Counted from the stretch's first letter, positions 30,019 through 39,495 are shown. The stretch is 41,471 nucleotides of DNA from SIG607 sp045601805 (GCA_045601805.1 JAZSAJ010000011.1:1-41471); one strand, 5' to 3'. Made by a program: numbers and translations. The notes: a model not told the origin generated them from the sequence alone.

Positions 30019-32304
30019 ATGGTTGAATTTGGAAAAATTCCGTATTTTTTATACGCCTATTTAAAAGAACAGGGCGAAGAGAAAATTTATATGTCGCTTT
30101 ACTGCGATATGGACTGCCTTCACAACTACTGTGACGGTTATGTTGTGCTGTCAGAAAAATATATTTATGTAATTCACGGATGTCAGGTCCTTTTACCAAA
30201 AGAAAAACAGGGAAAAGGGCTTGACTCTTCATTTTCTTGTAACGAATTTAAGAAGTATAATTTAAACGAAATTGATACAATTAAGGTTGAAGAACTTTTA
30301 TCAACAGGCCGTCTTGTTGCCAAAACAAAAGAGGATGACTATATACACCTTTCTTCCTTTACAAACTTTTGTAAAAGTAGTGCGGTTCTGTTTGTTAAAT
30401 ACTTTAACCGTATTAAAAAAGGAGATATTACTTCGCCCGATTTTGCTTTAGATGAAGAAGACGACCCAAAAAACACCTGCTGTGAAAAATGCGGTATGCG
30501 TTACCCCGATAAAAACCGCAAAATTTGCCCCAAATGTATGGAAAAAGGCAAACTTTATTCGCGTTTTTCTAAATTTGTTTTTAAATACAAAAAAGACATT
30601 GCGGTATTGCTTTTATCACTTTTGTTTTTAACCGCAACTGCAATTTTAGCACCCTATTTTTCAAACGGATTTTTTTACGATAAGGTGCTTGATAAAAACG
30701 GTTCGCTTTACGGTGAAGTTTTACTTGCGGTTTTAATTGTTATAGCAACAAAAGTTTTTTCACATATTGCCGATATGGTAAACGGCTATGCCTCAACGCT
30801 TATTTCGGCAAAAATTGTGTATGACCTTAAAAACACAATTTTTGGGGCAATAGAAAAACTTTCAATGCGCTTTTTTACGGCAAGGCAAACGGGAAGTTTA
30901 ATGACACAGGTAAATTCCGACGCCAACACAATTTACGGTTTTTTCTGCGATGTAATTCCATACTTTTTAATAAACATTGTTCAGGTTTTGGTACTTAGCA
31001 TAATTTTGTTTGCAATGAATCCGTTACTGGCATTCTTGTCTCTTATAGGCGTTCCTGTGTTTCTTGTTTTGTTAAGGGCAACCTTTAATGTTTCGGAAAA
31101 ACTGCACGCTCGCAGGTATACCGCTTCAAGAAAAATGAATTCGCAAATATCCGATGTTCTTGGCGGTATAAGGGTTGTAAAGGTTTTTGCGAAAGAAACA
31201 ACCGAAAATAAAAGGTTTGGAGTTTATAATACCAATTTTGCTAACACAAGCAAAAAACTTTCAATATTCACCCATTACACATACCCGTTTATTGGTTACA
31301 TACTTTATATAGGCAATATAATATCGCTTGGCGTGGGCGGTTATATGGTGGCAAAAGGCAAGTTTAGTTACGGCGAACTTATTACTTTTACCGCTTATGT
31401 AAATATGATTTACAGCCCAATACACTTTTTTGTTGAAATGATTGACTGGAGTGCTTCTTGCACAAATGCTTTACAGCGCCTTTTTGAAATTTACGATACC
31501 GAGCCCGAAATAACTGAAAGCAAAAATGCAATAACACTTACCGAAATAAAGGGACAAGTTGAATTTAAAAATGTTGATTTTGGTTATCTAAAAACCAAAA
31601 AGGTAATAGATAATGTAAGTTTTACTGTGCCTGCCGAAAGCATTTTGGGTATTGTTGGTCATACAGGCGCAGGTAAAAGCACAATAGCCAACCTTTTAAT
31701 GCGCCTTTACGATACCGATGAAGGCGGGGTTTATATAGACGGCGTAAATGTTAAAGACCTTTCTTTTAAAACCCTTTACGAAAATATTGCAATAGTATCG
31801 CAAGAAACCTATCTTTTTATGGGCAGTATTCTTGATAATATTCGCTATGCAAGGCCAAATGCCACATACGAAGAGGTAATAAACGCCGCAAAATGCGCAG
31901 GCGCCCACGAATTTATTATAAAACTGCCCGAAGCATATAACACCCAAATTGGCGTTGGGAAAAAAGAACTTTCGGGCGGCGAACGGCAGCGAATTTCTAT
32001 TGCGCGTGCAATACTTCGCGACCCAAAAATTCTTTTGTTAGACGAAGCAACCGCGGCAATGGATACCAAAACCGAAAAATTAATACAAAACGCCTTAAAA
32101 CAATTAACCAAAGGCAAAACCACAATTATGATTGCTCACCGTCTTTCAACCTTGCGTGACGCTAACAAACTTGTTGTAATTGAAAACGGCAAGGTGGCGG
32201 AAGAGGGAACTCATAAAGAACTGCTTAAAAAAGAAGACGGTGTTTATAAAAAACTTTATACCTTGCAAGAAGAGGCGCTTAAAAACGCCGGTATAAAAGA
32301 ATAG
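30019..32304 (+). CDS. ABC exporter subunit with N-terminal accessory domain and zinc-ribbon motif
   Basis: A 761-residue ABC exporter half. Residues 1-150 form a soluble beta-rich domain of unknown family, followed by CEKCGMRY...CPKC (about 155-175), a four-cysteine zinc knuckle. The membrane domain (about 190-480) has six segments. The ATPase domain has Walker A GHTGAGKST, signature LSGGERQR and Walker B LLLDEATA, so the site looks catalytic. It pairs with the second ABC gene downstream, with a DUF1854 gene between; spacings of 11 bases indicate one operon. The start has only a weak GGTG site. The substrate is unknown. Confidence 0.88.
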   Translation: MVEFGKIPYFLYAYLKEQGEEKIYMSLYCDMDCLHNYCDGYVVLSEKYIYVIHGCQVLLPKEKQGKGLDSSFSCNEFKKYNLNEIDTIKVEELLSTGRLVAKTKEDDYIHLSSFTNFCKSSAVLFVKYFNRIKKGDITSPDFALDEEDDPKNTCCEKCGMRYPDKNRKICPKCMEKGKLYSRFSKFVFKYKKDIAVLLLSLLFLTATAILAPYFSNGFFYDKVLDKNGSLYGEVLLAVLIVIATKVFSHIADMVNGYASTLISAKIVYDLKNTIFGAIEKLSMRFFTARQTGSLMTQVNSDANTIYGFFCDVIPYFLINIVQVLVLSIILFAMNPLLAFLSLIGVPVFLVLLRATFNVSEKLHARRYTASRKMNSQISDVLGGIRVVKVFAKETTENKRFGVYNTNFANTSKKLSIFTHYTYPFIGYILYIGNIISLGVGGYMVAKGKFSYGELITFTAYVNMIYSPIHFFVEMIDWSASCTNALQRLFEIYDTEPEITESKNAITLTEIKGQVEFKNVDFGYLKTKKVIDNVSFTVPAESILGIVGHTGAGKSTIANLLMRLYDTDEGGVYIDGVNVKDLSFKTLYENIAIVSQETYLFMGSILDNIRYARPNATYEEVINAAKCAGAHEFIIKLPEAYNTQIGVGKKELSGGERQRISIARAILRDPKILLLDEATAAMDTKTEKLIQNALKQLTKGKTTIMIAHRLSTLRDANKLVVIENGKVAEEGTHKELLKKEDGVYKKLYTLQEEALKNAGIKE

Positions 32305-32315
32305 GAGGTAAGGAA

Positions 32316-32843
32316 ATGCAAGAAAGAAAAGAAACTGAAAATAATACTGAAATAGTGTTATTAAACGGCGAAAACTGTACTTTTTACGAAAAAAACGGTT
32401 TCCTTGCCTTAAATTTTAAGCAAGATGATAAAACAAAAGAATACACCCGCGTGTTTTTACACCGCAGTTTTCCCTTTGAAAAACTTTATGAATATATTGC
32501 GGTGCTTGATGATGATTTGGGCGAAATAGGAATAATTAAGGATATAAATATTTTCGGTGAAGAACCCAAAAAACTGTTAATTAACGAACTTGAAAGAAAA
32601 TATTACGAACCAAAAATAGAAACAATTATTTCACTTAAAGAACGTTACGGCTTTTCTTATTGGGTTGTAATTACAACCGATGGCCGTAAGGTGAACTTCA
32701 CCATGCAAGATACCTTTAGAAACATTATACGTGTGGGCGATAACAAGGCAATTTTGCTTGACGTTGACGGCAACCGTTTTGTTATTGAAGATATTGAAAA
32801 CCTGCCCAAAAAGAGCAGAAAGAAAATAGAACTTTATTTATAG
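32316..32843 (+). CDS. DUF1854 domain protein
   Basis: A 175-residue soluble protein matching DUF1854: the central WVVITTDGRKVNFTMQD strand pair, the LLDVDGNRFVIEDIENL block and the closing LPKKSRKKIELYL. The domain's function is not established; I recall it beside ABC exporters, including ones annotated as cyanophycin-associated in other bacteria. Here it sits between two ABC half-transporters with 11-base gaps and an AGGAGG site, so it is most likely an accessory subunit of that exporter. No cyanophycin genes are in the window. Confidence 0.85.
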   Translation: MQERKETENNTEIVLLNGENCTFYEKNGFLALNFKQDDKTKEYTRVFLHRSFPFEKLYEYIAVLDDDLGEIGIIKDINIFGEEPKKLLINELERKYYEPKIETIISLKERYGFSYWVVITTDGRKVNFTMQDTFRNIIRVGDNKAILLDVDGNRFVIEDIENLPKKSRKKIELYL

Positions 32844-32854
32844 GAAATAAAATT

Positions 32855-35008
32855 ATGTTAAAGGCAGAAACAGAAAACAAAATATTTTCTTTTAATCTGC
32901 ACCCAACACTTGCAAACGCAGTGTGTAACGGTGAAGTGGTTTTAAAAAACAACAATCTTGTTGTTATGTGTGACGGTAAAGAAACCAAAACCATAAACAC
33001 CGATACCATTAAAGAACTGCTTGTAGAAATGGGTGTGGGATGTGTTTTTGTGTCTTATAAAGACCAAAACGATACTGTGCGTCTTATTTGCCGTTTAGAT
33101 ATGAAAAACAGCAAAACGGTAATAAAAACTGTTCGCGCAATAAACAAAAACATTAAAAACGGCGCCTTTTTGGTGGAAAAACAAGAAATAAAGCGTTGCC
33201 CAAGGTGTTCCAGAATTATAAAAGAGGGCAGAACCAAATGCGCAATTTGTTACGATAAACGCCGTAACGCAAAGCGTATGTGGGAACTTTTTTCTAAACA
33301 TAAAGTTTTTATAATAAGTGCTATTGTATTGTTTTTTGCAGGAAGCGGAATAAACTTATTACTTCCTTACATAAACAAAATAACGGTAGACAATTATATA
33401 AAAGCCGAACCTGGCAAAGCAATATCCACCGGCAGTTTTGCTTTTATAATGCTTTCAATGCTTGTTTTAGAACTTTTACTTCGGGTGTTTTCAAGTTTAA
33501 GAAACCATTTGCTTGTGTTGGCAAGCGAAAAAATGAAGGTAGATCTCCGCAACCAACTGTTTCAAAAAATAGGCAGTTTATCTCTTACAAAATTCGGCAC
33601 TTACACCACAGGTGATTTAATGTACCGTATTGGCGGTGATGTAAACGAAATTGAACGGTTTGCGGTAAATTATTTGCCAAATGTTATGCAACAAGTGGTT
33701 GTTTTTATATTGGTTGGCGTATATTTGCTTTTTTACGACCCGCTTTTGTTTCTTTTAATAATGCTTCCCACACCATTTGTAATACTTTCATTTAATTTGT
33801 TTTGGAAGTTTGTTAGGGTGCTTTATTCAAAACGGCACTTTCACGCCCAAAAAACAAATTCAATTCTGCACGATATTTTTTCGGGAATACGCGTAGTTAA
33901 GGCGTTTGGTATGGAAAAACGCGAAAGCGAACGCTTCCAAAAATCAAGTTATGAAGAAAAGGAAATGCAAAAGAAAACCGATTGTTTTTGGAGCATTGTA
34001 ATGCCAATACTTCGCTTTTTTATAAGTTTTGGTGAGTTTATTATTCTTTACTATGTTGGCAATAAAATTTTAAAAGGCAGTATGACACTTGGCGAAATGT
34101 CGCAGTTTTCTTCTTACGCTTCGCTTGTTTACGGTCCGCTTCGTATGATAGCCCATATTCCAAGACATATAATGCAGTTTAATATTTCAAGTACCAAAAT
34201 TTTTGAAATATTAGACGAAGAACAAGATTTGCCCGAATCAAACGAACCAATTAATTTAAAAATCAAGGGTGATATTGATATAAACAATGTTTCGTTTGGT
34301 TACGATGAAAGAACCGAAGTGCTTAAAAACATTGATTTGCACTTTAAACAGGGTGAATTTATTGGTCTTGTTGGTGCTTCGGGTGTTGGCAAATCAACGC
34401 TTATTAACCTTATAATGCGCCTTTACGACGCCGAAGAGGGAAGTATAACCATTGACGGCGTAAATATAAAAGATATTAAGGGCGAAGATTTGCGTTCACA
34501 AATGGGTGTTGTTTTGCAAGAAACATATTTGTTTAAAGGCACCGTCGCCCAAAATATTGCATATTCTAAACCGAATGCCACCCGCGATGAAATTATTGCC
34601 GCAGCAAAACTTGCCGGTTGCCATTCATTTATAAGGAAACTGCCCGACGGCTATAACACAACGGTTGGTGAAAAGGGTTTAACGCTTTCCGGCGGTGAAA
34701 GGCAACGCGTTGCTATCGCAAGGGCGCTTTTGCATAACCCAAGAATACTTATATTAGACGAAGCAACCGCTTCGCTTGATACCGAAACCGAAAAGCAAAT
34801 ACAAGAGGCAATATTAAACCTTTCAAAAGGCAGAACAACAATAGCAATAGCCCATCGGCTTTCTACCTTAAGAAACGCCACGCGGTTGGTTGTGCTAAAT
34901 AAAGGTGAAGTTGCCGAAGTCGGCACCCACGAAGAACTGGTTAAAAAAGGCGGAATATACCATTCGCTTGTTATGGCACAACGCGAAATGTCAAATATAG
35001 AAGAATAG
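32855..35008 (+). CDS. ABC exporter subunit, partner of the 761-residue half
   Basis: A 717-residue ABC exporter half built like its neighbour: an N-terminal soluble domain (about 1-110), a four-cysteine knuckle CPRCSRIIKEGRTKCAIC (about 112-130), six membrane segments (about 145-440), and an ATPase domain with GASGVGKST, LSGGERQR and LILDEATASLD. Both halves therefore appear to have complete ATP sites, unlike exporters with one degenerate site. A terminator follows within ten bases. Confidence 0.88.
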   Translation: MLKAETENKIFSFNLHPTLANAVCNGEVVLKNNNLVVMCDGKETKTINTDTIKELLVEMGVGCVFVSYKDQNDTVRLICRLDMKNSKTVIKTVRAINKNIKNGAFLVEKQEIKRCPRCSRIIKEGRTKCAICYDKRRNAKRMWELFSKHKVFIISAIVLFFAGSGINLLLPYINKITVDNYIKAEPGKAISTGSFAFIMLSMLVLELLLRVFSSLRNHLLVLASEKMKVDLRNQLFQKIGSLSLTKFGTYTTGDLMYRIGGDVNEIERFAVNYLPNVMQQVVVFILVGVYLLFYDPLLFLLIMLPTPFVILSFNLFWKFVRVLYSKRHFHAQKTNSILHDIFSGIRVVKAFGMEKRESERFQKSSYEEKEMQKKTDCFWSIVMPILRFFISFGEFIILYYVGNKILKGSMTLGEMSQFSSYASLVYGPLRMIAHIPRHIMQFNISSTKIFEILDEEQDLPESNEPINLKIKGDIDINNVSFGYDERTEVLKNIDLHFKQGEFIGLVGASGVGKSTLINLIMRLYDAEEGSITIDGVNIKDIKGEDLRSQMGVVLQETYLFKGTVAQNIAYSKPNATRDEIIAAAKLAGCHSFIRKLPDGYNTTVGEKGLTLSGGERQRVAIARALLHNPRILILDEATASLDTETEKQIQEAILNLSKGRTTIAIAHRLSTLRNATRLVVLNKGEVAEVGTHEELVKKGGIYHSLVMAQREMSNIEE

Positions 35009-35012
35009 AAAA

Positions 35013-35036
35013 GGCACCCGTTCGGGTGCTTTTTTA
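35013..35036 (+). terminator. Terminator of the DUF951-to-ABC operon
   Basis: GCACCCG and CGGGTGC form a tight seven-pair stem around a TT loop, followed by TTTTTT. Confidence 0.88.
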
Positions 35037-35134
35037 TATTAACTTACTAAAAATAATTCCTTTTTCAATCTTTCTTCAATATTTATTTGCATAATTTGTA
35101 TCGTAAAATAAATGTGCAGAAAGGGAAAAAGTTT

Positions 35135-36754
35135 ATGTATATTATTAAAAATGCGTTACGGTGTATTGGCAGGGCAAAGGCAAGAAATATTTTAATAGGT
35201 ATAATTACGCTTGTAATTGCTGTTTCTGCCTGTCTTGGCTTGTCTATACGGCAAGCGGCTGAAAGCGCTAAGATGAGCACTCTTGAAGAACTGAATATAA
35301 CAGCCACCATATCGTATGACAGAAACTCCATGATGAACGATATGATGGGTGGGGAAAAAGGTCAAGGCGGAGGTTTTGACCGCGACCAATTTAAAGATAT
35401 GATGGGTAGCGCTTCATCGCTGACACTCGAAGAATATCAAAAATATGCGAATGCTAAATCCGTTGAAGATTTTTATTATACACTTACTGCTGCTTTTAAT
35501 GGTAATGATGAATTGTTGCCTGTAACAGATGAAACCGAAGATTCTGAAAGCAGTTCTAATTCGGGCGGTTTTGGCGGCGGAATGGGATTTCCCGGCGGCG
35601 ACCGTGGCGGTAAGGGTATGTTTAGTTCATCTGATTTTTCGGTTATAGGTTACAGTAGTGATAATGCTATGACCGCTTTTGTTGATGGTACTGCTTCGGT
35701 ATTAGAGGGCGGAACAATGTTTAGCGAGGGTTCAACCGAAAAAGAATGTGTTGTTTCTGAAGAACTTGCCATATTTAACGATTTGTCTGTGGGCGACACA
35801 ATAATTCTTGCTAATCCATCTCTTGAAAGTGAAGTATACGAATTAAAAATTGTAGGGTTATATGAAAGCTATGCAAACAACGACTTTTCTATGTCAATGT
35901 TTGGCAAAAGCCAAGACCCAGCAAACCAAATTTATATGAGCGCTGCCGCGTTGCAGACCATTCTTGATGCTTCGGAAGGGGTTTCTACAACCATTACCGA
36001 TGAGAATACAGGCAAAGAAATTGACAGCGCGGTTACAGGTTCTATTTCTGCAACTTATGTGTTTGCAAATACCGAAGATTACAATAAATTTGAACAAGAA
36101 GTGCGAACTTTAGGTCTTGATGATTCTTATACTGTTTCATCTGCTGACCTTACTGCCTTTAACAACAGTTTAACACCGCTTAATACACTAAGCACAATGG
36201 CTGGGTGGTTTCTTGTAGTTATTCTTATTATCGGTGCAATAATTCTGGTTGTTCTGAATATCTTGGGTGTGCGTGAACGCAAATATGAAGTTGGCGTTTT
36301 AACTGCAATGGGAATGAAAAAATGGAAGGTAGCCGCACAATTTATGTGTGAAATCCTTGTTGTTACAATGATTGCTGTAATTATTGGCGCCGGTATAGGC
36401 GCGGTAAGTTCTGTTCCGGTTACAAATGCACTTTTGGCCGGTCAGGTTGAAAGCCAAACTTCACAACAAAACCAAATGGAACAAAACTTTGGCCGTCCCG
36501 GAAATATGGGCGGTAACCGCGAAGAAAATACGCCCCCTGATATTCCAAATGATAACCGAGGCGGTAAAAACCCTATTCAAAATATGTTTGGCGGTGCAGT
36601 AGATTATATTACAGAAGTAAATTCAGCAATGAATTTAACGGTTGTATTTCAAATGCTGGGTGTAGGGCTATTGTTAACACTTGTTGCAAGTATGGCGTCG
36701 GTGTTGTTTATTATGCGATACGACCCCTTAAAGATTCTTGCAAACAGAGATTAA
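35135..36754 (+). CDS. FtsX/MacB-type ABC permease with Gly/Met-rich outer loops
   Basis: A 539-residue ABC permease with four membrane segments: about 7-27, 360-380, 410-432 and 505-528. A large outside domain (about 30-350) and a second outside loop (about 435-500) both contain low-complexity Gly/Met/Asn/Pro/Arg stretches such as GGFGGGMGFPGGDRGG and RPGNMGGNREENTPP. The GVRERKYEVGVLTAMGMKK loop and RYDPLKILANRD end are typical of the FtsX permease family. I choose ATG 35135 with AAGGGA upstream; a longer frame to 35087 lacks support. Its ATPase follows 15 bases later, then a two-component system, suggesting a peptide or envelope-stress efflux unit. Confidence 0.86.
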   Translation: MYIIKNALRCIGRAKARNILIGIITLVIAVSACLGLSIRQAAESAKMSTLEELNITATISYDRNSMMNDMMGGEKGQGGGFDRDQFKDMMGSASSLTLEEYQKYANAKSVEDFYYTLTAAFNGNDELLPVTDETEDSESSSNSGGFGGGMGFPGGDRGGKGMFSSSDFSVIGYSSDNAMTAFVDGTASVLEGGTMFSEGSTEKECVVSEELAIFNDLSVGDTIILANPSLESEVYELKIVGLYESYANNDFSMSMFGKSQDPANQIYMSAAALQTILDASEGVSTTITDENTGKEIDSAVTGSISATYVFANTEDYNKFEQEVRTLGLDDSYTVSSADLTAFNNSLTPLNTLSTMAGWFLVVILIIGAIILVVLNILGVRERKYEVGVLTAMGMKKWKVAAQFMCEILVVTMIAVIIGAGIGAVSSVPVTNALLAGQVESQTSQQNQMEQNFGRPGNMGGNREENTPPDIPNDNRGGKNPIQNMFGGAVDYITEVNSAMNLTVVFQMLGVGLLLTLVASMASVLFIMRYDPLKILANRD

Positions 36755-36769
36755 AAAAAGGAGAAAGTT

Positions 36770-37426
36770 ATGTCTATTTTATCACTTCAAAATATAAGTT
36801 TTTCATATGATAAAACTCCTGTGCTCCAAAACATTTCATACGAATTTCAAAAAGGAAAAATGTATTGTATTGTTGGCAAATCGGGTGCAGGTAAAACAAC
36901 TCTTTTGTCGCTTCTTTCGGGACTTGCAAAACCCACAGACGGCGAAATATTTTATGACGGCAAAAATGTTGCAAAAATAGATAAATACACCTTTCGTTCT
37001 AAATATATTGGCGTAGTGTTCCAAAGTTTTAATTTAATTACAAAATATACAGCTCTTGAAAATGTTGTTCTTTCTATGGATGTGGCAGGATATAAAACTA
37101 AAAACAAAGAACAAAGGGCAATAGAACTTCTTAAAAGCGTTGGGCTTGACCAAGACGAAGCAAACCGCCGTGTGCTAAAATTATCGGGCGGTCAGCAACA
37201 GCGTGTTGCAATTGCCAGGGCGCTTTCTTATGACCCTGATATTATTCTTGCTGATGAGCCAACGGGAAATCTTGATACCGACACACAAAACGAAATTATG
37301 AATATTTTTAGAGAACTTGCAAATAAGGGCAAATGTGTGATTTTAGTTAGCCATTCGCCCGAAGTTGCGGCACTTTGCGATGAAAGATATGAACTTGTAA
37401 AAATTAACCGTTCTAAAAATTCTTAA
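36770..37426 (+). CDS. MacB/LolD-type ABC ATPase
   Basis: A 218-residue ABC ATPase partner of the preceding permease. Walker A GKSGAGKTT, signature LSGGQQQR, Walker B IILADEPTGNLD, and the H-loop SHSPEV are all present. The DEPTGNLD form is characteristic of the MacB/LolD class working with FtsX-type permeases. A strong AGGAG-like site precedes the ATG. Confidence 0.92.
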   Translation: MSILSLQNISFSYDKTPVLQNISYEFQKGKMYCIVGKSGAGKTTLLSLLSGLAKPTDGEIFYDGKNVAKIDKYTFRSKYIGVVFQSFNLITKYTALENVVLSMDVAGYKTKNKEQRAIELLKSVGLDQDEANRRVLKLSGGQQQRVAIARALSYDPDIILADEPTGNLDTDTQNEIMNIFRELANKGKCVILVSHSPEVAALCDERYELVKINRSKNS

Positions 37427-37445
37427 ATGTTTATTAATATATTTA

Positions 37446-37454
37446 TGGTATAAT
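37446..37454 (+). promoter_or_regulatory. Extended -10 promoter of the two-component genes
   Basis: TGGTATAAT carries a TG extension before a perfect TATAAT (37449-37454); no good -35 is found 17 bases upstream. It would start a transcript about 15 bases before the regulator's Shine-Dalgarno site (GGGGGTGGAG). Confidence 0.45.
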
Positions 37455-37476
37455 AAGTAAAATAGGGGGTGGAGTT

Positions 37477-38160
37477 ATGAGAATTTTACTGGTTGAAGAC
37501 GAAAAAAGAATGGCAGAAGCACTTTGCTGCCTATTGCGCCTTGAAAATTATGAAGTTGACCACTATGCAAATGGACTTGACGGTTTAAATGCAATATTAA
37601 GCAATATTTACGACATTGTTATTCTTGATGTTATGTTGCCCGAAATGAATGGGTTTGAAATTGCAAAAAGGGTGCGCAGTAAAGGAATTATAACTCCTAT
37701 TCTTATGCTTACCGCAAAGGCAGAACTTGATGATAAAGTCACAGGGCTTGACAGCGGCGCAGATGATTATTTAACAAAACCCTTTATGACAAAGGAATTA
37801 CTTGCGCGGCTTCGTGCGCTTGGCAGAAGAACGCTTGGCACAACTGACGGTGTTTTGTCTTTTGGTGATATTACGCTTGATACAAGCACCCTCACGCTAT
37901 CTTGTACCGCTAACGGTCAAAGTGTTCGGCTTAGCGAAAAGGAATACCGAATTCTTGAGTATTTAATTGCAAACAGCGGTCAAATTTTAACACGCGAACA
38001 GTTAGCGGTTAAGATTTGGGGATTTGATAATGATGCCGAATACAATAATGTTGAAGTATATATGTCCTTTACACGCAAAAAACTCAGCTTTGTTCAGGCA
38101 AAAACCGAAATTAAGGCAGTGCGAGGTATAGGTTATGAATTGAGGTGCGACGATGTTTAA
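37477..38160 (+). CDS. OmpR-family response regulator
   Basis: A 227-residue regulator with a receiver domain (about 1-115) and a winged-helix DNA-binding domain (about 130-225). The acidic pocket is VEDE near the start, the phosphoacceptor Asp lies in IVILDVMLPEMNG (about residue 51), the conserved Thr and Lys in LMLTAKA and YLTKPF. The wing end reads AVRGIGYEL. Its stop overlaps the kinase start by eight bases. It probably controls the permease-ATPase pair just upstream. Confidence 0.93.
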   Translation: MRILLVEDEKRMAEALCCLLRLENYEVDHYANGLDGLNAILSNIYDIVILDVMLPEMNGFEIAKRVRSKGIITPILMLTAKAELDDKVTGLDSGADDYLTKPFMTKELLARLRALGRRTLGTTDGVLSFGDITLDTSTLTLSCTANGQSVRLSEKEYRILEYLIANSGQILTREQLAVKIWGFDNDAEYNNVEVYMSFTRKKLSFVQAKTEIKAVRGIGYELRCDDV

Positions 38161-39388
38161 AAAATCCCGTAGAAAAATCGTTGTTTCAATTATGTCTATT
38201 CTTACTCTTTTGTGGGTAGGAACGCTTGGCGTTATTTATGCATCAAGTTATTTTGAAATGAAAAATCAAAATGAGCGTATGCTAAAGCAACACTCTCAAA
38301 TGTATAATCTTAATCAATCTGTAACCGATTTTCCATCTGCTCCACCCAGACCTGGCGGTAATCACAATTTAAGTCCCGAATCACCAAGGTTTCAATTATC
38401 TACCTTTTATTCGGTGGCTGTATCATACGACGGCGAAATTCTTGAAATTAAGAATGGAATGCCTACGGTACATACCAATGATGATTTGGGAAAGTTGGCA
38501 CAACAAATTATAAACGAAGGTAAAATTAACGGAGCAAAAAATAATCTTGCATTTTATAAGACCAATAAAGGTGGATACATCCTTGTTACTTTTATGGATA
38601 ACACCGTAGTTAATCAAAGTGCAATAACATTATTCCGATATACCCTTATTTTTGGGGGTGTTGCTTTAGTTTTGTTTTTCTTCTTATCGGTGTTTTTGGC
38701 CCGAAAAATTGTAAATCCTTTGGAAGAAAGTTACCAAAAGCAAAAGCAGTTTATATCCGATGCCGGACACGAATTAAAAACACCTGTATCGGTTGTAAGT
38801 GCCAATGCCGAACTGCTTTCGCGTGAAATAGGTGATAACAGATGGCTTCAAAATATTCAATATGAAAATGAGCGTATGGGAAAGCTTGTGGGTCAGCTTC
38901 TTGACCTTGCCCGAACCGAGAACGTAACACCGCATATGGAACAGATTGATTTTAGCCGCTTGGTAGCAGGCGAAGCACTTCCGTTTGAAAGCGTTGCCTT
39001 TGAAAAAGGGGTTGGGTTAAACACTAATATTTCATACGGTATTGGTGTGGTTGGCAATAGTACCGGGCTTAAACAAATTGTTTCAATACTGTTAGATAAC
39101 GCTATCCGCCATAGTAAAGATAAAGGGAAAGTGTATTTGTCTTTAACAAAGGAACGAGGATTTGCAAAACTTTCGGTAACAAATAAAGGAGATGAAATTC
39201 CCGAAGAACAACGCGAAAAGATATTTGAGCGCTTTTACCGTGTAGATACTGCCCGAAACGGCGAAGACAAGCATTACGGCCTTGGACTTGCCATTGCAAA
39301 GGCAATTGCTGTTTCCCACAAAGGTAATATTAAAGTACGTTGCTTTGATGGACTTGTGGAATTTACAGTGTTAATTCCTGAACTGTAA
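38153..39388 (+). CDS. Sensor histidine kinase
   Basis: A 411-residue membrane kinase: TM1 (about 11-31), an outside sensor region (about 32-158) with a Pro/Gly/Asn-rich stretch (SAPPRPGGNHNLSPESP), TM2 (about 160-182), then HisKA with the phosphorylated His in ISDAGHELKTPVS, and a HATPase domain with N-box LLDNAIRHS, and G-box GLGLAIAKA. No HAMP domain of normal length is obvious. It forms a pair with the preceding regulator. Confidence 0.92.
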   Translation: MFKKSRRKIVVSIMSILTLLWVGTLGVIYASSYFEMKNQNERMLKQHSQMYNLNQSVTDFPSAPPRPGGNHNLSPESPRFQLSTFYSVAVSYDGEILEIKNGMPTVHTNDDLGKLAQQIINEGKINGAKNNLAFYKTNKGGYILVTFMDNTVVNQSAITLFRYTLIFGGVALVLFFFLSVFLARKIVNPLEESYQKQKQFISDAGHELKTPVSVVSANAELLSREIGDNRWLQNIQYENERMGKLVGQLLDLARTENVTPHMEQIDFSRLVAGEALPFESVAFEKGVGLNTNISYGIGVVGNSTGLKQIVSILLDNAIRHSKDKGKVYLSLTKERGFAKLSVTNKGDEIPEEQREKIFERFYRVDTARNGEDKHYGLGLAIAKAIAVSHKGNIKVRCFDGLVEFTVLIPEL

Positions 39389-39391
39389 AAA

Positions 39392-39422
39392 GGTACACTC
39401 TGTTTTAGAGTGTGCTTTTTTT
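39392..39422 (+). terminator. Terminator after the histidine kinase
   Basis: ACACTCT (39395-39401) and AGAGTGT (39407-39413) form a stem with a TTTT-rich loop, followed by seven T residues. Confidence 0.85.
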
Positions 39423-39433
39423 ATATAAAACAC

Positions 39434-39462
39434 TTGACAAAATTTAAAATTTACAGTATCAT
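39434..39462 (+). promoter_or_regulatory. Promoter of the GntR-ABC operon
   Basis: Perfect TTGACA (39434-39439), 17 bases, TATCAT (39457-39462), about 34 bases before the GntR-type start. Confidence 0.8.
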
Positions 39463-39484
39463 TGTATTAAGACAATAATACAAT
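39461..39484 (+). promoter_or_regulatory. Palindromic operator at the transcription start
   Basis: ATTGTATT (39461-39468) and AATACAAT (39477-39484) are perfect inverted arms around eight bases. They begin at the end of the -10 box and cover the expected start point, a classic site for autorepression by the GntR/YtrA-type protein encoded next. Confidence 0.65.
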
Positions 39485-39495
39485 GGGCGGTAAAA

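Noticed and set aside
35087..35134. Upstream start for the FtsX-type permease
   Set aside because: The first 16 residues have no ribosome site; AAGGGA lies at the right distance from ATG 35135, and the protein then begins like its family.
36723..36769. Separate promoter for the MacB-type ATPase
   Set aside because: The 15-base gap after the permease contains only a ribosome site; no -35/-10 pair fits.
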